Shown here piece by piece: positions 34,577 to 43,837 of a stretch of DNA of 64,000 nucleotides; positions within the stretch are counted from its first letter, which is position 1; every line of letters begins with the position of its first letter. This stretch comes from Alkaliphilus hydrothermalis (GTDB lineage Bacteria; Bacillota; Clostridia; Peptostreptococcales; Natronincolaceae). A program made the translations under genes and the position numbers. Location: NCBI RefSeq assembly GCF_016908555.1, contig NZ_JAFBEE010000014.1, positions 1 to 64,000 of the forward strand, read 5' to 3'. The notes beneath the pieces are model-generated. The model saw nothing but the letters and a program-made list of their open reading frames with translations. It had not been told where the DNA came from and searched no databases.

Positions 34577-35860
34577 TTACAAGATCTCTTCACGAATAAT
34601 CGTTTGATTTCTCTTAGGACCTACAGAGATGATTTTCACTGGTACCTGTAGATATTCTTCGATTGCTTTAATATAGTTTTTAGCGTTTTGAGGTAGGGCT
34701 TCATAGGTTTCTACGTTACTGATGTCCTCATGCCATCCATCTATCTCTTTATAGACAGGAGTACATTCACCCAACACCTTTAAATCTGCAGGGAAGTGTT
34801 GTAGAACCTCACCTTTGTATTCATATCCTACACACATCTTAATTTTATCAAATCCACTTAAAACATCCATCAGCATTAAAGAGATGGAAGTTAGACCATT
34901 GATTCTTGAAGTATACTTCACCATTACCCCATCAAACCAACCGCATCTTCTTGGTCTACCTGTAGTCGTACCAAACTCATTCCCTTTAACTCTAATATTG
35001 TCACCTGTTTCATCATGTAATTCTGTAGGGAAAGGACCACTACCTACTCTCGTGGTATAGGCTTTAACTACCCCTATAATCTCACCCATTGCATTAGGTC
35101 CAACTCCAGCACCTACACAGAATCCACCAGATGTAGGATGAGAAGAAGTAACGTAAGGGTAAGTCCCTAAATCAATATCTAATAATGTCCCTTGAGCTCC
35201 TTCAAATAAAACCTTTTTACCAGAGGTTAAGGCATCATGTACGATCACAGTCGTATCTTTAATATAATTCTTTAAACGGTCTATATACCCGCAATAATTA
35301 TCATACATTTCTTGAGGGTCAAAGCCTTCACTTTCATAGAACTTTTCAATCAGCTTATTTTTACGGGTAACCTGAGCAAATAGTCTAGTTTTGAAATGTT
35401 CTTTATCTAACAATTCCCCCAAACGAATACCAGATCGTTCGATTTTATCCATATAACAAGGACCGATTCCCTTTTTAGTTGTACCGATCTTGTCTTCTCC
35501 CCTTGCTTCTTCTTCCAAAGCGTCTATCTTCTTGTGATAAGGGAAGATTACATGTACTCTTTCATCAATCATTACATTAGAGGTATCTATTCCTTGGGCT
35601 TCTAGTATATCTATTTCCTTTAAAAACCCTTCTGGATCAAATACAACCCCATTGGCAATTATATTCTGTTTATCGTTATAAAGAACGCCAGAGGGTAACA
35701 AATGAAAAGCATATTTCTTATCGTCAACAATCACTGTATGGCCGGCATTATTTCCACCTTGGGCCCTTACAACGACCTCTGCCTTACCTGCTAAATAATC
35801 AATAATCTTTCCTTTACCTTCGTCGCCCCATTGAGCTCCTACTATTACAACTGATGGCAT
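34577..35860 (-). CDS. purA: Adenylosuccinate synthetase PurA
   Basis: A 427-residue enzyme, the normal length. It joins IMP and aspartate with GTP to make adenylosuccinate, the first step from IMP to AMP. The N-terminal GAQWGDEGKGK loop binds GTP; further family blocks are NNAGHTV, GTTKKGIGP and TTTGRPRRCGWFD. ATG at 35860 follows GGGGTGGGAAA. The promoter at 35913-35941 lies among CGAA-type boxes that may bind PurR. It is a single gene upstream of the tRNAs. Confidence 0.97.
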   Translation of the reverse strand: MPSVVIVGAQWGDEGKGKIIDYLAGKAEVVVRAQGGNNAGHTVIVDDKKYAFHLLPSGVLYNDKQNIIANGVVFDPEGFLKEIDILEAQGIDTSNVMIDERVHVIFPYHKKIDALEEEARGEDKIGTTKKGIGPCYMDKIERSGIRLGELLDKEHFKTRLFAQVTRKNKLIEKFYESEGFDPQEMYDNYCGYIDRLKNYIKDTTVIVHDALTSGKKVLFEGAQGTLLDIDLGTYPYVTSSHPTSGGFCVGAGVGPNAMGEIIGVVKAYTTRVGSGPFPTELHDETGDNIRVKGNEFGTTTGRPRRCGWFDGVMVKYTSRINGLTSISLMLMDVLSGFDKIKMCVGYEYKGEVLQHFPADLKVLGECTPVYKEIDGWHEDISNVETYEALPQNAKNYIKAIEEYLQVPVKIISVGPKRNQTIIREEIL

Positions 35861-35896
35861 TTTCCCACCCCTATTCAAATAATGTTTGTATTAAAT

Positions 35897-35983
35897 CGAA
35901 CATCCATACACAATATTATCATAGACACCCCATATAGTCAATAAATAGTCGAATGTTATTTAATTAAAGTCTATTAATATTCG
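35897..35983 (-). promoter_or_regulatory. purA promoter with possible PurR boxes
   Basis: On the minus strand TTGACT (35936-35941), 17 bases, then TAATAT (35913-35918) form a good sigma-A promoter. CGAAtaTT (35976-35983), AACATTCG (35950-35957) and ATGTTCG (35897-35903) flank it. They resemble the CGAAC core of PurR boxes, two in inverted orientation upstream. Regulation by PurR is inference. Confidence 0.45.
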
Positions 35984-36086
35984 ATTTTGATTGTTTCTAC
36001 TTTTTTTTATTTGATTTATTTTCATTTATTAGTGTGCCCTAGGTTATTATTATTTTCCTAATCCCATAAAATAATAGATAAGAAAA

Positions 36087-36124
36087 AAATAAAGTTAAAG
36101 GCTACAAAGCCCTTAACTTTATTT
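36087..36124 (-). terminator. Terminator of the DUF1858 selenoprotein gene
   Basis: A 16-bp stem with one mismatch (AAATAAAGTTAAAGGC with GCCCTTAACTTTATTT) around a six-base loop, followed on the minus strand by a long T-run. It lies 10 bases beyond the stop codon. Confidence 0.8.
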
Positions 36125-36134
36125 ATAAGTATTA

Positions 36135-36338
36135 TTATTTTCCTTCAAAATGCTTATTTAAATCATCAACTAATTTGCTTACATCTATTCCGTGAACTCT
36201 ACCAGCATCTCCGATGCTTTCCATTGTAGCACCTGGTCAGCCAAGGCAGTGTAATCCATACTTCATGAAAATTGATGCAACTTCACGATCCATTCTTAAA
36301 ACATCCATGATTGTCATATCTTGAGTAATCTTTGCCAT
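36135..36338 (-). CDS. DUF1858 domain selenoprotein with in-frame UGA (CxxU)
   Basis: A 67-residue protein if TGA at 36237-36239 (codon 34) is read as selenocysteine. It begins MAKITQDMTIMDVLRMDREV, has FMKYGLHCLG then Sec then PGATMESIGDAG, and ends FEGK. The DUF1858 family (hybrid-cluster-associated disulfide domain) normally has HCxGC here. So Cys31 and Sec34 form a CxxU redox pair. A hairpin with stem GCATC/GATGC and loop GGA lies about 23 bases after the TGA, where bacterial SECIS elements occur. The AGGAGGGAAACAA site, the intact frame on both sides and the terminator argue against a pseudogene. The alternative is a single-base nonsense mutation. Confidence 0.82.
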
Positions 36339-36435
36339 TTGTTTCCCTCCTCTTATTATAGACTTTATTAATAATATTACCATTATTTATAGAAATTATC
36401 AATAATACTTTTATTAATTAACAATAAAATATATG

Positions 36436-36544
36436 TTATCCACATATGTTTCATTATTCAAATAATTATCATTACAATTGTTCAGCTACTTATTCACACA
36501 AACCACAAAGCTATGCACAGGTGTTCGGTGGATAATGTGGATAA
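36436..36544. promoter_or_regulatory. Cluster of four DnaA boxes
   Basis: Perfect TTATCCACA at 36436-36444 (plus) and 36536-36544 (minus, read as TGTGGATAA), TTATTCACA at 36490-36498 (plus, fits TTATNCACA) and CTATGCACA at 36511-36519 (one mismatch). All lie within 109 bp between the selenoprotein gene and the end of the GNAT gene. Outside oriC such clusters bind DnaA and may delay initiation. That role is inferred. Confidence 0.6.
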
Positions 36545-37140
36545 CATTTTAGGTTGTCAATAAACATTCCTTTAGTTATGTACATATGGATATAATTACA
36601 CTGCAACATATCATCTGACTTCTTAAAAAATCTTTGATATTCCTTTAAATTATCATTCTCAAATACTGGTAATGATTGGTCCTCAAAGTTTTCATATACG
36701 CTCTCTTTTGTAGCAAATCCACAATTTTCATAGCACCTTTGGGCTCTAATATTAAACTCAGCTACCCGTAATTTCAATTGTTTCATTTTTAGTGTCTTAA
36801 AATAATAATAGATAAAACTCTTTAGCGCATCTGTTCCATATCCTTTGTTCATATATTTGGGATCAAATACAATCCCAAGTTCACTACTTCTTCTTAACCA
36901 ATTAATATCCCTTAAAGATATATATCCTATTAAGACATCGTCCTCGTTAAATATTGCAAAACTTTTTCGTGTTAAAGAGTCCTTCTTTCTACCAAACCAA
37001 TAATTCCTTTCCTCTCTATTCATCTTAGGAAAAGTATAACAGTAAAACAATGGATTTCTGTGTGTACCCCAAAGTTGCATCTTATCTATATGAGGTCTTT
37101 TGAGTTTAGTAATATATGTTTTCTTCCCCCTTACAAGCAC
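36511..37140 (-). CDS. GNAT family N-acetyltransferase (RimJ/RimL-like)
   Basis: A protein of about 209 residues. The acetyl-CoA binding region is seen as LGIVFDPKYMNKGYGTDALKSF, followed by LRVAEFNIRAQRCYENCGF, typical of GNAT enzymes related to RimJ/RimL. The tail beyond residue 170 is not conserved in the family. The start is uncertain: GTG at 37140 has GGAGGT at ideal spacing, while ATG at 37158 overlaps that site. The substrate is unknown. The last codons contain DnaA-box-like sequences. Confidence 0.8.
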   Translation of the reverse strand: MLVRGKKTYITKLKRPHIDKMQLWGTHRNPLFYCYTFPKMNREERNYWFGRKKDSLTRKSFAIFNEDDVLIGYISLRDINWLRRSSELGIVFDPKYMNKGYGTDALKSFIYYYFKTLKMKQLKLRVAEFNIRAQRCYENCGFATKESVYENFEDQSLPVFENDNLKEYQRFFKKSDDMLQCNYIHMYITKGMFIDNLKCYPHYPPNTCA

Positions 37141-37260
37141 GATTATACCTCCATCCATTCCCCATTTGGATAGTTATTTAAGCAGAGGAAATTACATATT
37201 TATTCTCTAAATACGCAATTTCCTCTTTAGTATTTTTATATTCTTATTAATTATTGCCCA

Positions 37261-38457
37261 TTACTTTTCTTTTATACTTTGGGCAAATGATTTACCAAAA
37301 TCTCTACAAGTACAACAAATTTCAGCATCCGGTAGGAAAGTAATCTTTAATCCCTTTTCGTATACTTTTAATTTAAGAGCTTTCGATAAACTTTCAATAA
37401 TATCGACTGCTTCCCCACTCCAACCGTAAGAACCAAAGGCAGCTGTCAGTTTTCCCCTATTGGTGATTGGATTCACTACAGAGAATAAATCATATATTTG
37501 TGGTAATATATTTTGATTAATTGTTGGAGAACCGATAATTAAACCATCAGACAATTCTACCTTTATAGCCACATCTGCAACATGCATTGTTTCAATATCA
37601 CATAAATCTGCCATAAGACCTTCTTCTTCCACACCTACAGCAATGGCCTCTGCCACCTTCTTTGTATATCCATATGCAGATACATAAGGAATAAATACAC
37701 GTCCCTGTTGACGAGTGTTTACCTTTTCTATAGCCCATTCTTTATATGTGTTGACATATTCCCATACATTTTCCCTAAGCACTGGGCCATGACCAACTGC
37801 GATTAAATCTATTTCAAGGTCTTTTATTCTATCAATAGCCTCTAGTAGATATTTACTAAAGGGACTAATAATCACATCAAAATAATATCGATAGGCTTCC
37901 GTAAAATCCCCTGCTAAGTCATTAAATATCTTATCATCACAGTAATGACATCCAAATGAATCGCAGGTAAATAATACTTTATCCTCCACTAAATAAGTGT
38001 ACATACTATCGGGCCAGTGTAAAAATGGGGCATCAATGAATTTCAACGTCTTATTCCCTAGATCAAGGGTATCCCCACCCTTTACAATAAGAGATTTAAA
38101 TTCATGATTTATCATTTCTCTTAAGAACCTGATGGCTGATCTAGTACCAACCACTGTTGCATTAGGTGCCACCTTTAGTAGTTGCTTTAGACTACCTGAG
38201 TGGTCTGGTTCAGTATGATCCATAATGATATATTGAATTTCAGAAGGATCTGTTAACTCTTTAATTTTATCAATATATTCCTCATGGAATCTTTCCTTAA
38301 CAGTTTCTACAATTGCTTTCTTCTCAGCATCAATAAAATATGAATTGTATGTGGTTCCAAATTTTGTTTCCATGACCACATCAAAGGTTACTAGATTAGG
38401 GTCTAATGCGCCAATCCATTTAATATCGTTAGTTATGTCTACAATTTTATTTTTCAT
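37261..38457 (-). CDS. Flavodiiron protein (FprA-type oxygen / nitric oxide reductase)
   Basis: A 398-residue protein. The beta-lactamase-like domain has iron ligands in HTEPDHSG (about residues 79-86), HW in APFLHWPD, CDSFGCHYCD and VGHGPV. The C-terminal flavodoxin domain binds FMN (PYVSAYGYTKKVAEAI, then GSPTIN). It reduces O2 to water, or NO to N2O, protecting strict anaerobes. ATG at 38457 is preceded by GGGAGGGG; the frame extends eight codons upstream. It is a single gene between GNAT and dnaB. Confidence 0.94.
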   Translation of the reverse strand: MKNKIVDITNDIKWIGALDPNLVTFDVVMETKFGTTYNSYFIDAEKKAIVETVKERFHEEYIDKIKELTDPSEIQYIIMDHTEPDHSGSLKQLLKVAPNATVVGTRSAIRFLREMINHEFKSLIVKGGDTLDLGNKTLKFIDAPFLHWPDSMYTYLVEDKVLFTCDSFGCHYCDDKIFNDLAGDFTEAYRYYFDVIISPFSKYLLEAIDRIKDLEIDLIAVGHGPVLRENVWEYVNTYKEWAIEKVNTRQQGRVFIPYVSAYGYTKKVAEAIAVGVEEEGLMADLCDIETMHVADVAIKVELSDGLIIGSPTINQNILPQIYDLFSVVNPITNRGKLTAAFGSYGWSGEAVDIIESLSKALKLKVYEKGLKITFLPDAEICCTCRDFGKSFAQSIKEK

Positions 38458-38517
38458 TAATAAAATCCCCTCCCAATACATATTTGCCCCTTTTTTTGCT
38501 TTACAATCACTTTTTTA

Positions 38518-39858
38518 TCATTCTCTATATCTTTCAAAATCATGGAATTTTTGGAAGTTGCCCAACCATACTAATTCAACTGCTCCAGTCTCCCCATGTC
38601 TATGTTTTGCAATAATAACTTCGGCTAGATTTTTCTTTTCACTATCTGCATGATAGTATTCATCTCGATACAAAAACATGACTAAGTCAGCATCCTGCTC
38701 GATGGCCCCCGACTCCCTTAAGTCTGAAAGAATCGGTCTATGATCTGCTCTTAGCTCTGGTGCACGGGATAGCTGTGATAGGGCAATTACGGGACAATCA
38801 AGCTCCTTTGCCATAATCTTAAGATTACGGGAAATTGCTGAGATTTCCTGTTGTCTACTCTCAGACCTTTTATCCCCTTGCATTAATTGCAGGTAGTCAA
38901 CCATTACCAAGTCTAACCCCTTTTCCATCTTTAACCGCCTGCATTTGGATCTCATCTCCATTACCGATATACCTGGTGTGTCGTCGAAGAATAACTTTGC
39001 TTGGGATAGAGGAATCATCGCTTGTGCAATTTTGCCCCATTCTTCTTCATTTAGATTACCTACTTGAATTTTTCCTAAGTCCACCATAGATTCTGAGGCC
39101 AGCATCCTTAGCATCAACTGTTCCTTCGACATCTCCAGACTAAATACAGCTACTGAAGCACCAGCTTTAACAGCGGCATTTTGGGCTAAATTAAGGGAAA
39201 AGGCCGATTTACCCATTGCAGGTCTTGCAGCTACCAAGATTAAGTCTGTTTTATGAAGACCACTCAATTTTTTATCAAGATCAATAAAACCCGTTGATAA
39301 ACCCGTTAGCCCTGTTTTATCTTCATAAAGCTTTTCAATCTGGTCAAAGGTAGTTGATAGTACTTCTTTGATGGGGGTAAAGCCCTCTTGTGATCTATTT
39401 TGAGATAGGTCATAGATACTTTTTTGGGCCTGCTCAAGAATATCTGTTACTTCCAACTCGGCACTATACCCTAAGCTTATAATCTCCTCTGATGAGTGGA
39501 TCAGCCGCCTCAATGTAGCCTTCTCTTGTACAATTTCTGCATAATACCTTACATTGGTTGCAATAAAAACTGCCGATGATAAACTTGTTAAGTAGGTAAT
39601 ACCCCCAACAGCATCAAGGGTCCCTCTATTTTTTAGTTCTTCTGTAATTGTAATCAAGTCAACTGGCTCATTCTTATTAAATAGTGTATAGACGGCTTCA
39701 AAGATCTCTTGATGGGCCTTTTTGTAAAAGTCCTCTGTATTGAGTACCTCCAAGGCAACTAATATTGCCTCTCGATCTAGAAGCATTGAACCTAGTACTG
39801 ATTGTTCTGCTTCTATACTATGGGGTGGTACTTTGTTAAATTGATTCAATGCTTCCAT
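38518..39858 (-). CDS. dnaB: Replicative DNA helicase DnaB
   Basis: A 446-residue hexameric helicase. The N-terminal domain begins PPHSIEAEQSVLGSMLLD. The RecA-like domain has Walker A ARPAMGKSAF near residue 205, Walker B LDLVMVDYLQLM, and RESGAIEQDAD near the end. It unwinds DNA at the replication fork and is loaded by the protein at 32494-33474. It follows rplI by 52 bases on the minus strand, the usual rplI-dnaB order. The ATG follows AGGAGGATTTTT. Confidence 0.97.
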   Translation of the reverse strand: MEALNQFNKVPPHSIEAEQSVLGSMLLDREAILVALEVLNTEDFYKKAHQEIFEAVYTLFNKNEPVDLITITEELKNRGTLDAVGGITYLTSLSSAVFIATNVRYYAEIVQEKATLRRLIHSSEEIISLGYSAELEVTDILEQAQKSIYDLSQNRSQEGFTPIKEVLSTTFDQIEKLYEDKTGLTGLSTGFIDLDKKLSGLHKTDLILVAARPAMGKSAFSLNLAQNAAVKAGASVAVFSLEMSKEQLMLRMLASESMVDLGKIQVGNLNEEEWGKIAQAMIPLSQAKLFFDDTPGISVMEMRSKCRRLKMEKGLDLVMVDYLQLMQGDKRSESRQQEISAISRNLKIMAKELDCPVIALSQLSRAPELRADHRPILSDLRESGAIEQDADLVMFLYRDEYYHADSEKKNLAEVIIAKHRHGETGAVELVWLGNFQKFHDFERYRE

Positions 39859-39910
39859 AAAAATCCTCCTAATTTCAATGAAGGGTTGGAGAATACTCCA
39901 ACCCTACGTG

Positions 39911-40357
39911 CTACTCTTCTACAACATGTACTTTTAGATTGCCAACCACCGTAGGATAAACCTTCACCTCTACTGTACTCATTCCTAATACTCTTATTGG
40001 TTCTGGTAGAACCAGTTTTCTCTTATCAATTTTGATTTTGTGTTTCTTTTGAAGGGTTTCTACGATATCTTTACTGGTTACAGATCCGAATAATCTACCA
40101 CCTTCACCAGCTTTAGCTTTAATCTCTACAGTTACCTTTTCTATTTTATCAGCTAAAGCCTTTGCCTCGTCCAACTCTTTATCCTTCTTCATTTGTTGGG
40201 ACTTTTTTTGCTCTCCAAGGGTTTTCATATTACCAGCAGTTGCCTCAATAGCAAGGTTTTTAGGGAATAAATAGTTTCTTGCATATCCATCACTGGCGTT
40301 TACTACATCACCCTTCTTACCCATTCCTTTTACATCTTCCATTAATATTACCTTCAT
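39911..40357 (-). CDS. rplI: 50S ribosomal protein L9
   Basis: A 148-residue protein of the usual length. The N-terminal domain has MKVILMEDVKGMGKKGDVV and DGYARNYLFPKNLA, the L9 signature, followed by a long helix and the C-terminal domain. It binds domain V of 23S rRNA. Its ATG overlaps the gdpP stop codon (ATGA), so the two are translationally coupled. dnaB follows. Confidence 0.98.
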   Translation of the reverse strand: MKVILMEDVKGMGKKGDVVNASDGYARNYLFPKNLAIEATAGNMKTLGEQKKSQQMKKDKELDEAKALADKIEKVTVEIKAKAGEGGRLFGSVTSKDIVETLQKKHKIKIDKRKLVLPEPIRVLGMSTVEVKVYPTVVGNLKVHVVEE

Positions 40358-42354
40358 TCTTCTTCACCTTCCTCAAAATATTCATCTATCACTTTCTCTA
40401 ATTGCTCTCTTCCTTCTTCCAGTGGACAATCCTTCAGTTGGGCCCCAGCCACCGTAAGGTGACCTCCTCCCCCTAACTTTTCTAGGATTACTTGAACATT
40501 CACAGCCCCCATGGACCTTCCACTAATAATGGTGGTTCCATCTTCTAATTGTGCTAATACAAAGGAGGCTTCAATCCCACGGATATTTAATAATTCATCA
40601 GCCGCTTGGGCTGCAATTAACTGTGCATTTTTAGTATGCAAATAAGCGGATATTGCAACTGTCCCTTGGGTAATGTGGGCATCTTTTATCACCTCTGCCC
40701 TAGACAGCATCGTATCTAAATCATCTTGAAACAACTGTTTAACAGAAATGGTATCAGCTCCTGCCCGTTTTAGAAGGGAGGCGGCCTCAAAGGTTCTTGC
40801 TCCTGTTTTAAAGGTAAAATTCTTTGTATCTACAGCAATACCAGACAAAAGTGCATCTGCCTCAATAGGGTCGATGGATGCCTTCTCCTCCATATAGAAA
40901 AATACTTCCGTCACCAACTCACAGGTGGAGGACACATAGGTCTCATGATAATTTAACACAGTGTTTTCTATGAACTCCATTCCCCTACGATGATGATCCA
41001 TTACAACAATATTATCTGTCATCTCTAGTAGTTCAGGACCTTCTGTAAAGCTTGGTCTATGGGTATCCACCACCACTAAAAGGGTATTAGGATTTATTAT
41101 TTGCCTAGCCTCATCACTGGATATAATCGTCCTTTTATAAATCTCCTTCTCCATCAGGCGATTCATTAAAACGCTGATGGCTGGGTTACTACCATTCAGT
41201 ACAATGTAAGATTCTTTTTTTGCATTTCTAGCTGCCCGATGGATACCAATGGCGGCTCCAAGAGAATCTAAATCTGCATTTTTATGCCCCATTACCATCA
41301 CGTTTTCCGATTGCTCCATCAATTGCCTTAGGGCATGGGCAATGACTCTGGCTTTAACTTTTGTTCTTTTTTCAACAGCCTTTGTTTTTCCACCATAAAA
41401 ACTAATTTTTTGATTCTTCTTTACAACTACCTGATCCCCGCCTCTACCAAGGGCTAAATCTTTTGCCGTATTGGCAAATTCGCAGGATTGCATTAAGTTT
41501 TCTCCCTCTAGACCGACTCCAATACTCAATGTAATAGGGATCTTATTACCTATATTAATATCTCTAATTTCATCTAATAGTTCAAACTTTTTAGCCTCTA
41601 GGGCATCAAGGTATTGTTTGCCAAACACTACTATAAATTTGTCATTAGTGTACTTCCTCATAAACCCCTTGAGCTTCTTTGACCATATATTCAACCGATG
41701 ATCTATTTCAGCCATAACCATTGGTCTATTGACTTCCTCTGTACTCTGCATAACTTCATCATAGTTATCAACTTGAATCAGAGCAATGATTGTCTTTTCT
41801 TCCTCATACTTCTTCTTAATCAATAAGTAATCAGTTTTTTCTACCCAATAGAGCATAATGATATAATTTGATGAATGTTCCTTAGAGAGCTTTATAATAT
41901 TATACAAGACTTTAAAGTATCTGTCTCCTATCTTGATTTCACTAATTTTTTCTTTTTTATTCTGTAGTACATTCTTTAAATCAAATTCAGGTACAAGGTC
42001 TTGTATATCCCTCTCCAGTATGTCATTTCTTTCTATAATCTCTATAAACTTTGAGTTATACCAAGTAATGGTTCCATCAAATTCAATAATTGTCAAAGGG
42101 ATTGGTAGATTTAGAATTGCTTGTTTTGTTGCAGAATCAATATCCGAAGATAGTCCTTCTATATATCTAGTCCATTCCTCCCTACGTATGTTACTGATTT
42201 TCAAGTTATAATAAATTAAGTAAGCCAGTAAAAATACTCCAGTAATTCCAATGACATGATTGTAGAAGGATATGATTATTATGAAAAGAGATATAATAAT
42301 CAAATATATTCGAGTATCCGGTACTAATAGTTTGAAAAACCTGCTATTTCTCAT
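40354..42354 (-). CDS. gdpP: Cyclic-di-AMP phosphodiesterase GdpP (YybT)
   Basis: A 666-residue membrane protein. Two membrane helices (about 13-50) are followed by a PAS domain, a degenerate GGDEF domain (about 180-310) and a DHH/DHHA1 phosphodiesterase (about 345-655). GHKNADLDSLGAA, VVDTHRP and MDHHRRG are metal-binding motifs, and GGGGHLTVAGAQ is the DHHA1 substrate motif. It breaks down c-di-AMP, which controls potassium and wall homeostasis. The order DUF2232, gdpP, rplI, dnaB matches Bacillus yybS-yybT-rplI-dnaC. Confidence 0.96.
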   Translation of the reverse strand: MRNSRFFKLLVPDTRIYLIIISLFIIIISFYNHVIGITGVFLLAYLIYYNLKISNIRREEWTRYIEGLSSDIDSATKQAILNLPIPLTIIEFDGTITWYNSKFIEIIERNDILERDIQDLVPEFDLKNVLQNKKEKISEIKIGDRYFKVLYNIIKLSKEHSSNYIIMLYWVEKTDYLLIKKKYEEEKTIIALIQVDNYDEVMQSTEEVNRPMVMAEIDHRLNIWSKKLKGFMRKYTNDKFIVVFGKQYLDALEAKKFELLDEIRDINIGNKIPITLSIGVGLEGENLMQSCEFANTAKDLALGRGGDQVVVKKNQKISFYGGKTKAVEKRTKVKARVIAHALRQLMEQSENVMVMGHKNADLDSLGAAIGIHRAARNAKKESYIVLNGSNPAISVLMNRLMEKEIYKRTIISSDEARQIINPNTLLVVVDTHRPSFTEGPELLEMTDNIVVMDHHRRGMEFIENTVLNYHETYVSSTCELVTEVFFYMEEKASIDPIEADALLSGIAVDTKNFTFKTGARTFEAASLLKRAGADTISVKQLFQDDLDTMLSRAEVIKDAHITQGTVAISAYLHTKNAQLIAAQAADELLNIRGIEASFVLAQLEDGTTIISGRSMGAVNVQVILEKLGGGGHLTVAGAQLKDCPLEEGREQLEKVIDEYFEEGEEE

Positions 42355-42381
42355 ATGGATTCCTCCTAATTAACCCTATCA

Positions 42382-43311
42382 TTATTTCACTCTAATCTTT
42401 CTCATATCCGTTAATGAATCAAAGAGCCCCACCATTGCAACAAATATAAGTAGTGGACTAATAGCTGCTACTATTGCTAGTATTATTATCCTTAATACTA
42501 AAGGTAGTTTCTTATTTTTTAGGAAAAAACTTGCAACCGATAATCCTTGAAAAAAGAAAACAAAAGTAAAGATTAGTAATACATTACTCATTAGACTATC
42601 AGTAGGTAGCCCATCAAAATACCTTGTGAAGTAACTTAATAGCATAATAATAAAGGCCCCTAAAACAATATTTTCTGGTAATTTAAAATAACTAAACTCT
42701 GAAAATATTACATCTTCAAATTTTAATTTATTTAAAATAGCAGTGGTTACATAATAATTAATAAAGGTTAGAAAAATAGAATGTATAATAACAATACTTG
42801 GAAATAGGATCAAAAAATAATCTATATAATATTTAACATCATCAGCCTGAATATTCATTTCCATAAGTGGGTTTTTTTGATGTTGAAGTGCATCCTGCAA
42901 TAGGGTGGATATCTCATTAATAAAATTAAATTCTCCTACTATCGATACAAGCTGAATTAAAAGAAAGACCGTAAATATACTTATGGCTGTACCTATTCCT
43001 ATAATAATAAAATCATCAATCCTCTTTTTTATCATAGAACCCATTACTAAGGCTATTGGCCCAAACAAAAATATAAGTAATACAGCAAACACTATGTCTA
43101 TTAGAAAACCAATTATTAAACTAGCAATGAAAAAAGAAAGTACACCATATTTTATATTATATTTAGTTGTGAGGACCATAAAGGGCACTGGTATTAGGAA
43201 TAATACCAAATACAACAATGGTATATAGTATAGACTAATAGCATACAGAGAGACCATAACTGCAATTATAATGGACTCCATTAATGCCCTTCTATTAGAT
43301 AACATATTCAA
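42382..43311 (-). CDS. yybS: DUF2232 membrane protein (YybS-like)
   Basis: A 309-residue protein with about eight membrane helices. PVPFMVLTTKYNIKYGVLSF and the position directly upstream of gdpP fit the DUF2232/YybS family. A transport role is suspected but not shown. A TTG at 43311 is nine bases from AGGAG and is taken as the start; the ATG at 43305 is 15 bases from it. Confidence 0.85.
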   Translation of the reverse strand: MNMLSNRRALMESIIIAVMVSLYAISLYYIPLLYLVLFLIPVPFMVLTTKYNIKYGVLSFFIASLIIGFLIDIVFAVLLIFLFGPIALVMGSMIKKRIDDFIIIGIGTAISIFTVFLLIQLVSIVGEFNFINEISTLLQDALQHQKNPLMEMNIQADDVKYYIDYFLILFPSIVIIHSIFLTFINYYVTTAILNKLKFEDVIFSEFSYFKLPENIVLGAFIIMLLSYFTRYFDGLPTDSLMSNVLLIFTFVFFFQGLSVASFFLKNKKLPLVLRIIILAIVAAISPLLIFVAMVGLFDSLTDMRKIRVK

Positions 43312-43330
43312 TTCAATTCACTCCTAAAAA

Positions 43331-43660
43331 TTATTTTCCTCTATTCTTCAGATGTTGGTTTAAGCTAGATAAATCACCATACCATTTTTCCAAGTGATGA
43401 TCCTCCAACATATGAAGTTTTGCCATTTCTTGTACTTTTTTATCAACTGTAGTGTAATCCATCCCCAACCTCTTCCCTAAGGAGTAGGTCACTAAAATGA
43501 TATTCGCTAATACTTCAAGTATTGCCCCCTGACTATTCTTTACATTCCTTACAAGAGTATCAAAAAGAATAGCAATACTATTTAATAGCTCACACTTTAA
43601 AAATTCTATCATCTTTATATTTCTTCCAATATCAATATTGTTTTTATCCTGATTTGACAT
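43331..43660 (-). CDS. MazG-like family protein
   Basis: A 109-residue, mainly helical protein. MIEFLKCELLNSIAILFDTLV and ILEVLANIILVTYSLGKRLGMDYTTVDKKV resemble the clostridial MazG-like family, a diverged group of the nucleotide pyrophosphohydrolase fold. The acidic metal-binding motif of true MazG is not evident, so activity is uncertain. It lies 19 bases upstream of the DUF2232 gene, in the same unit. Confidence 0.72.
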   Translation of the reverse strand: MSNQDKNNIDIGRNIKMIEFLKCELLNSIAILFDTLVRNVKNSQGAILEVLANIILVTYSLGKRLGMDYTTVDKKVQEMAKLHMLEDHHLEKWYGDLSSLNQHLKNRGK

Positions 43661-43813
43661 ATTTTCACCCCTATACTATCTTCCCAATAAGACTATCGGT
43701 TAATCAATTACCCATGTATAAAACATTCTATTTTTTCTTCTGTTTTTCCTTCTACCTACTGAGTATTTACTGTAATTTCTAATAAAAAAATCTAGTGGCT
43801 TTGAAATATAAAT

Positions 43814-43837
43814 AAGCACGATGAAACCTACGTGCTT
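43814..43837 (-). terminator. Terminator overlapping the exporter stop codon
   Basis: AAGCACG and CGTGCTT pair around a ten-base loop. On the minus strand an AT-rich stretch with T residues follows. Confidence 0.55.
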
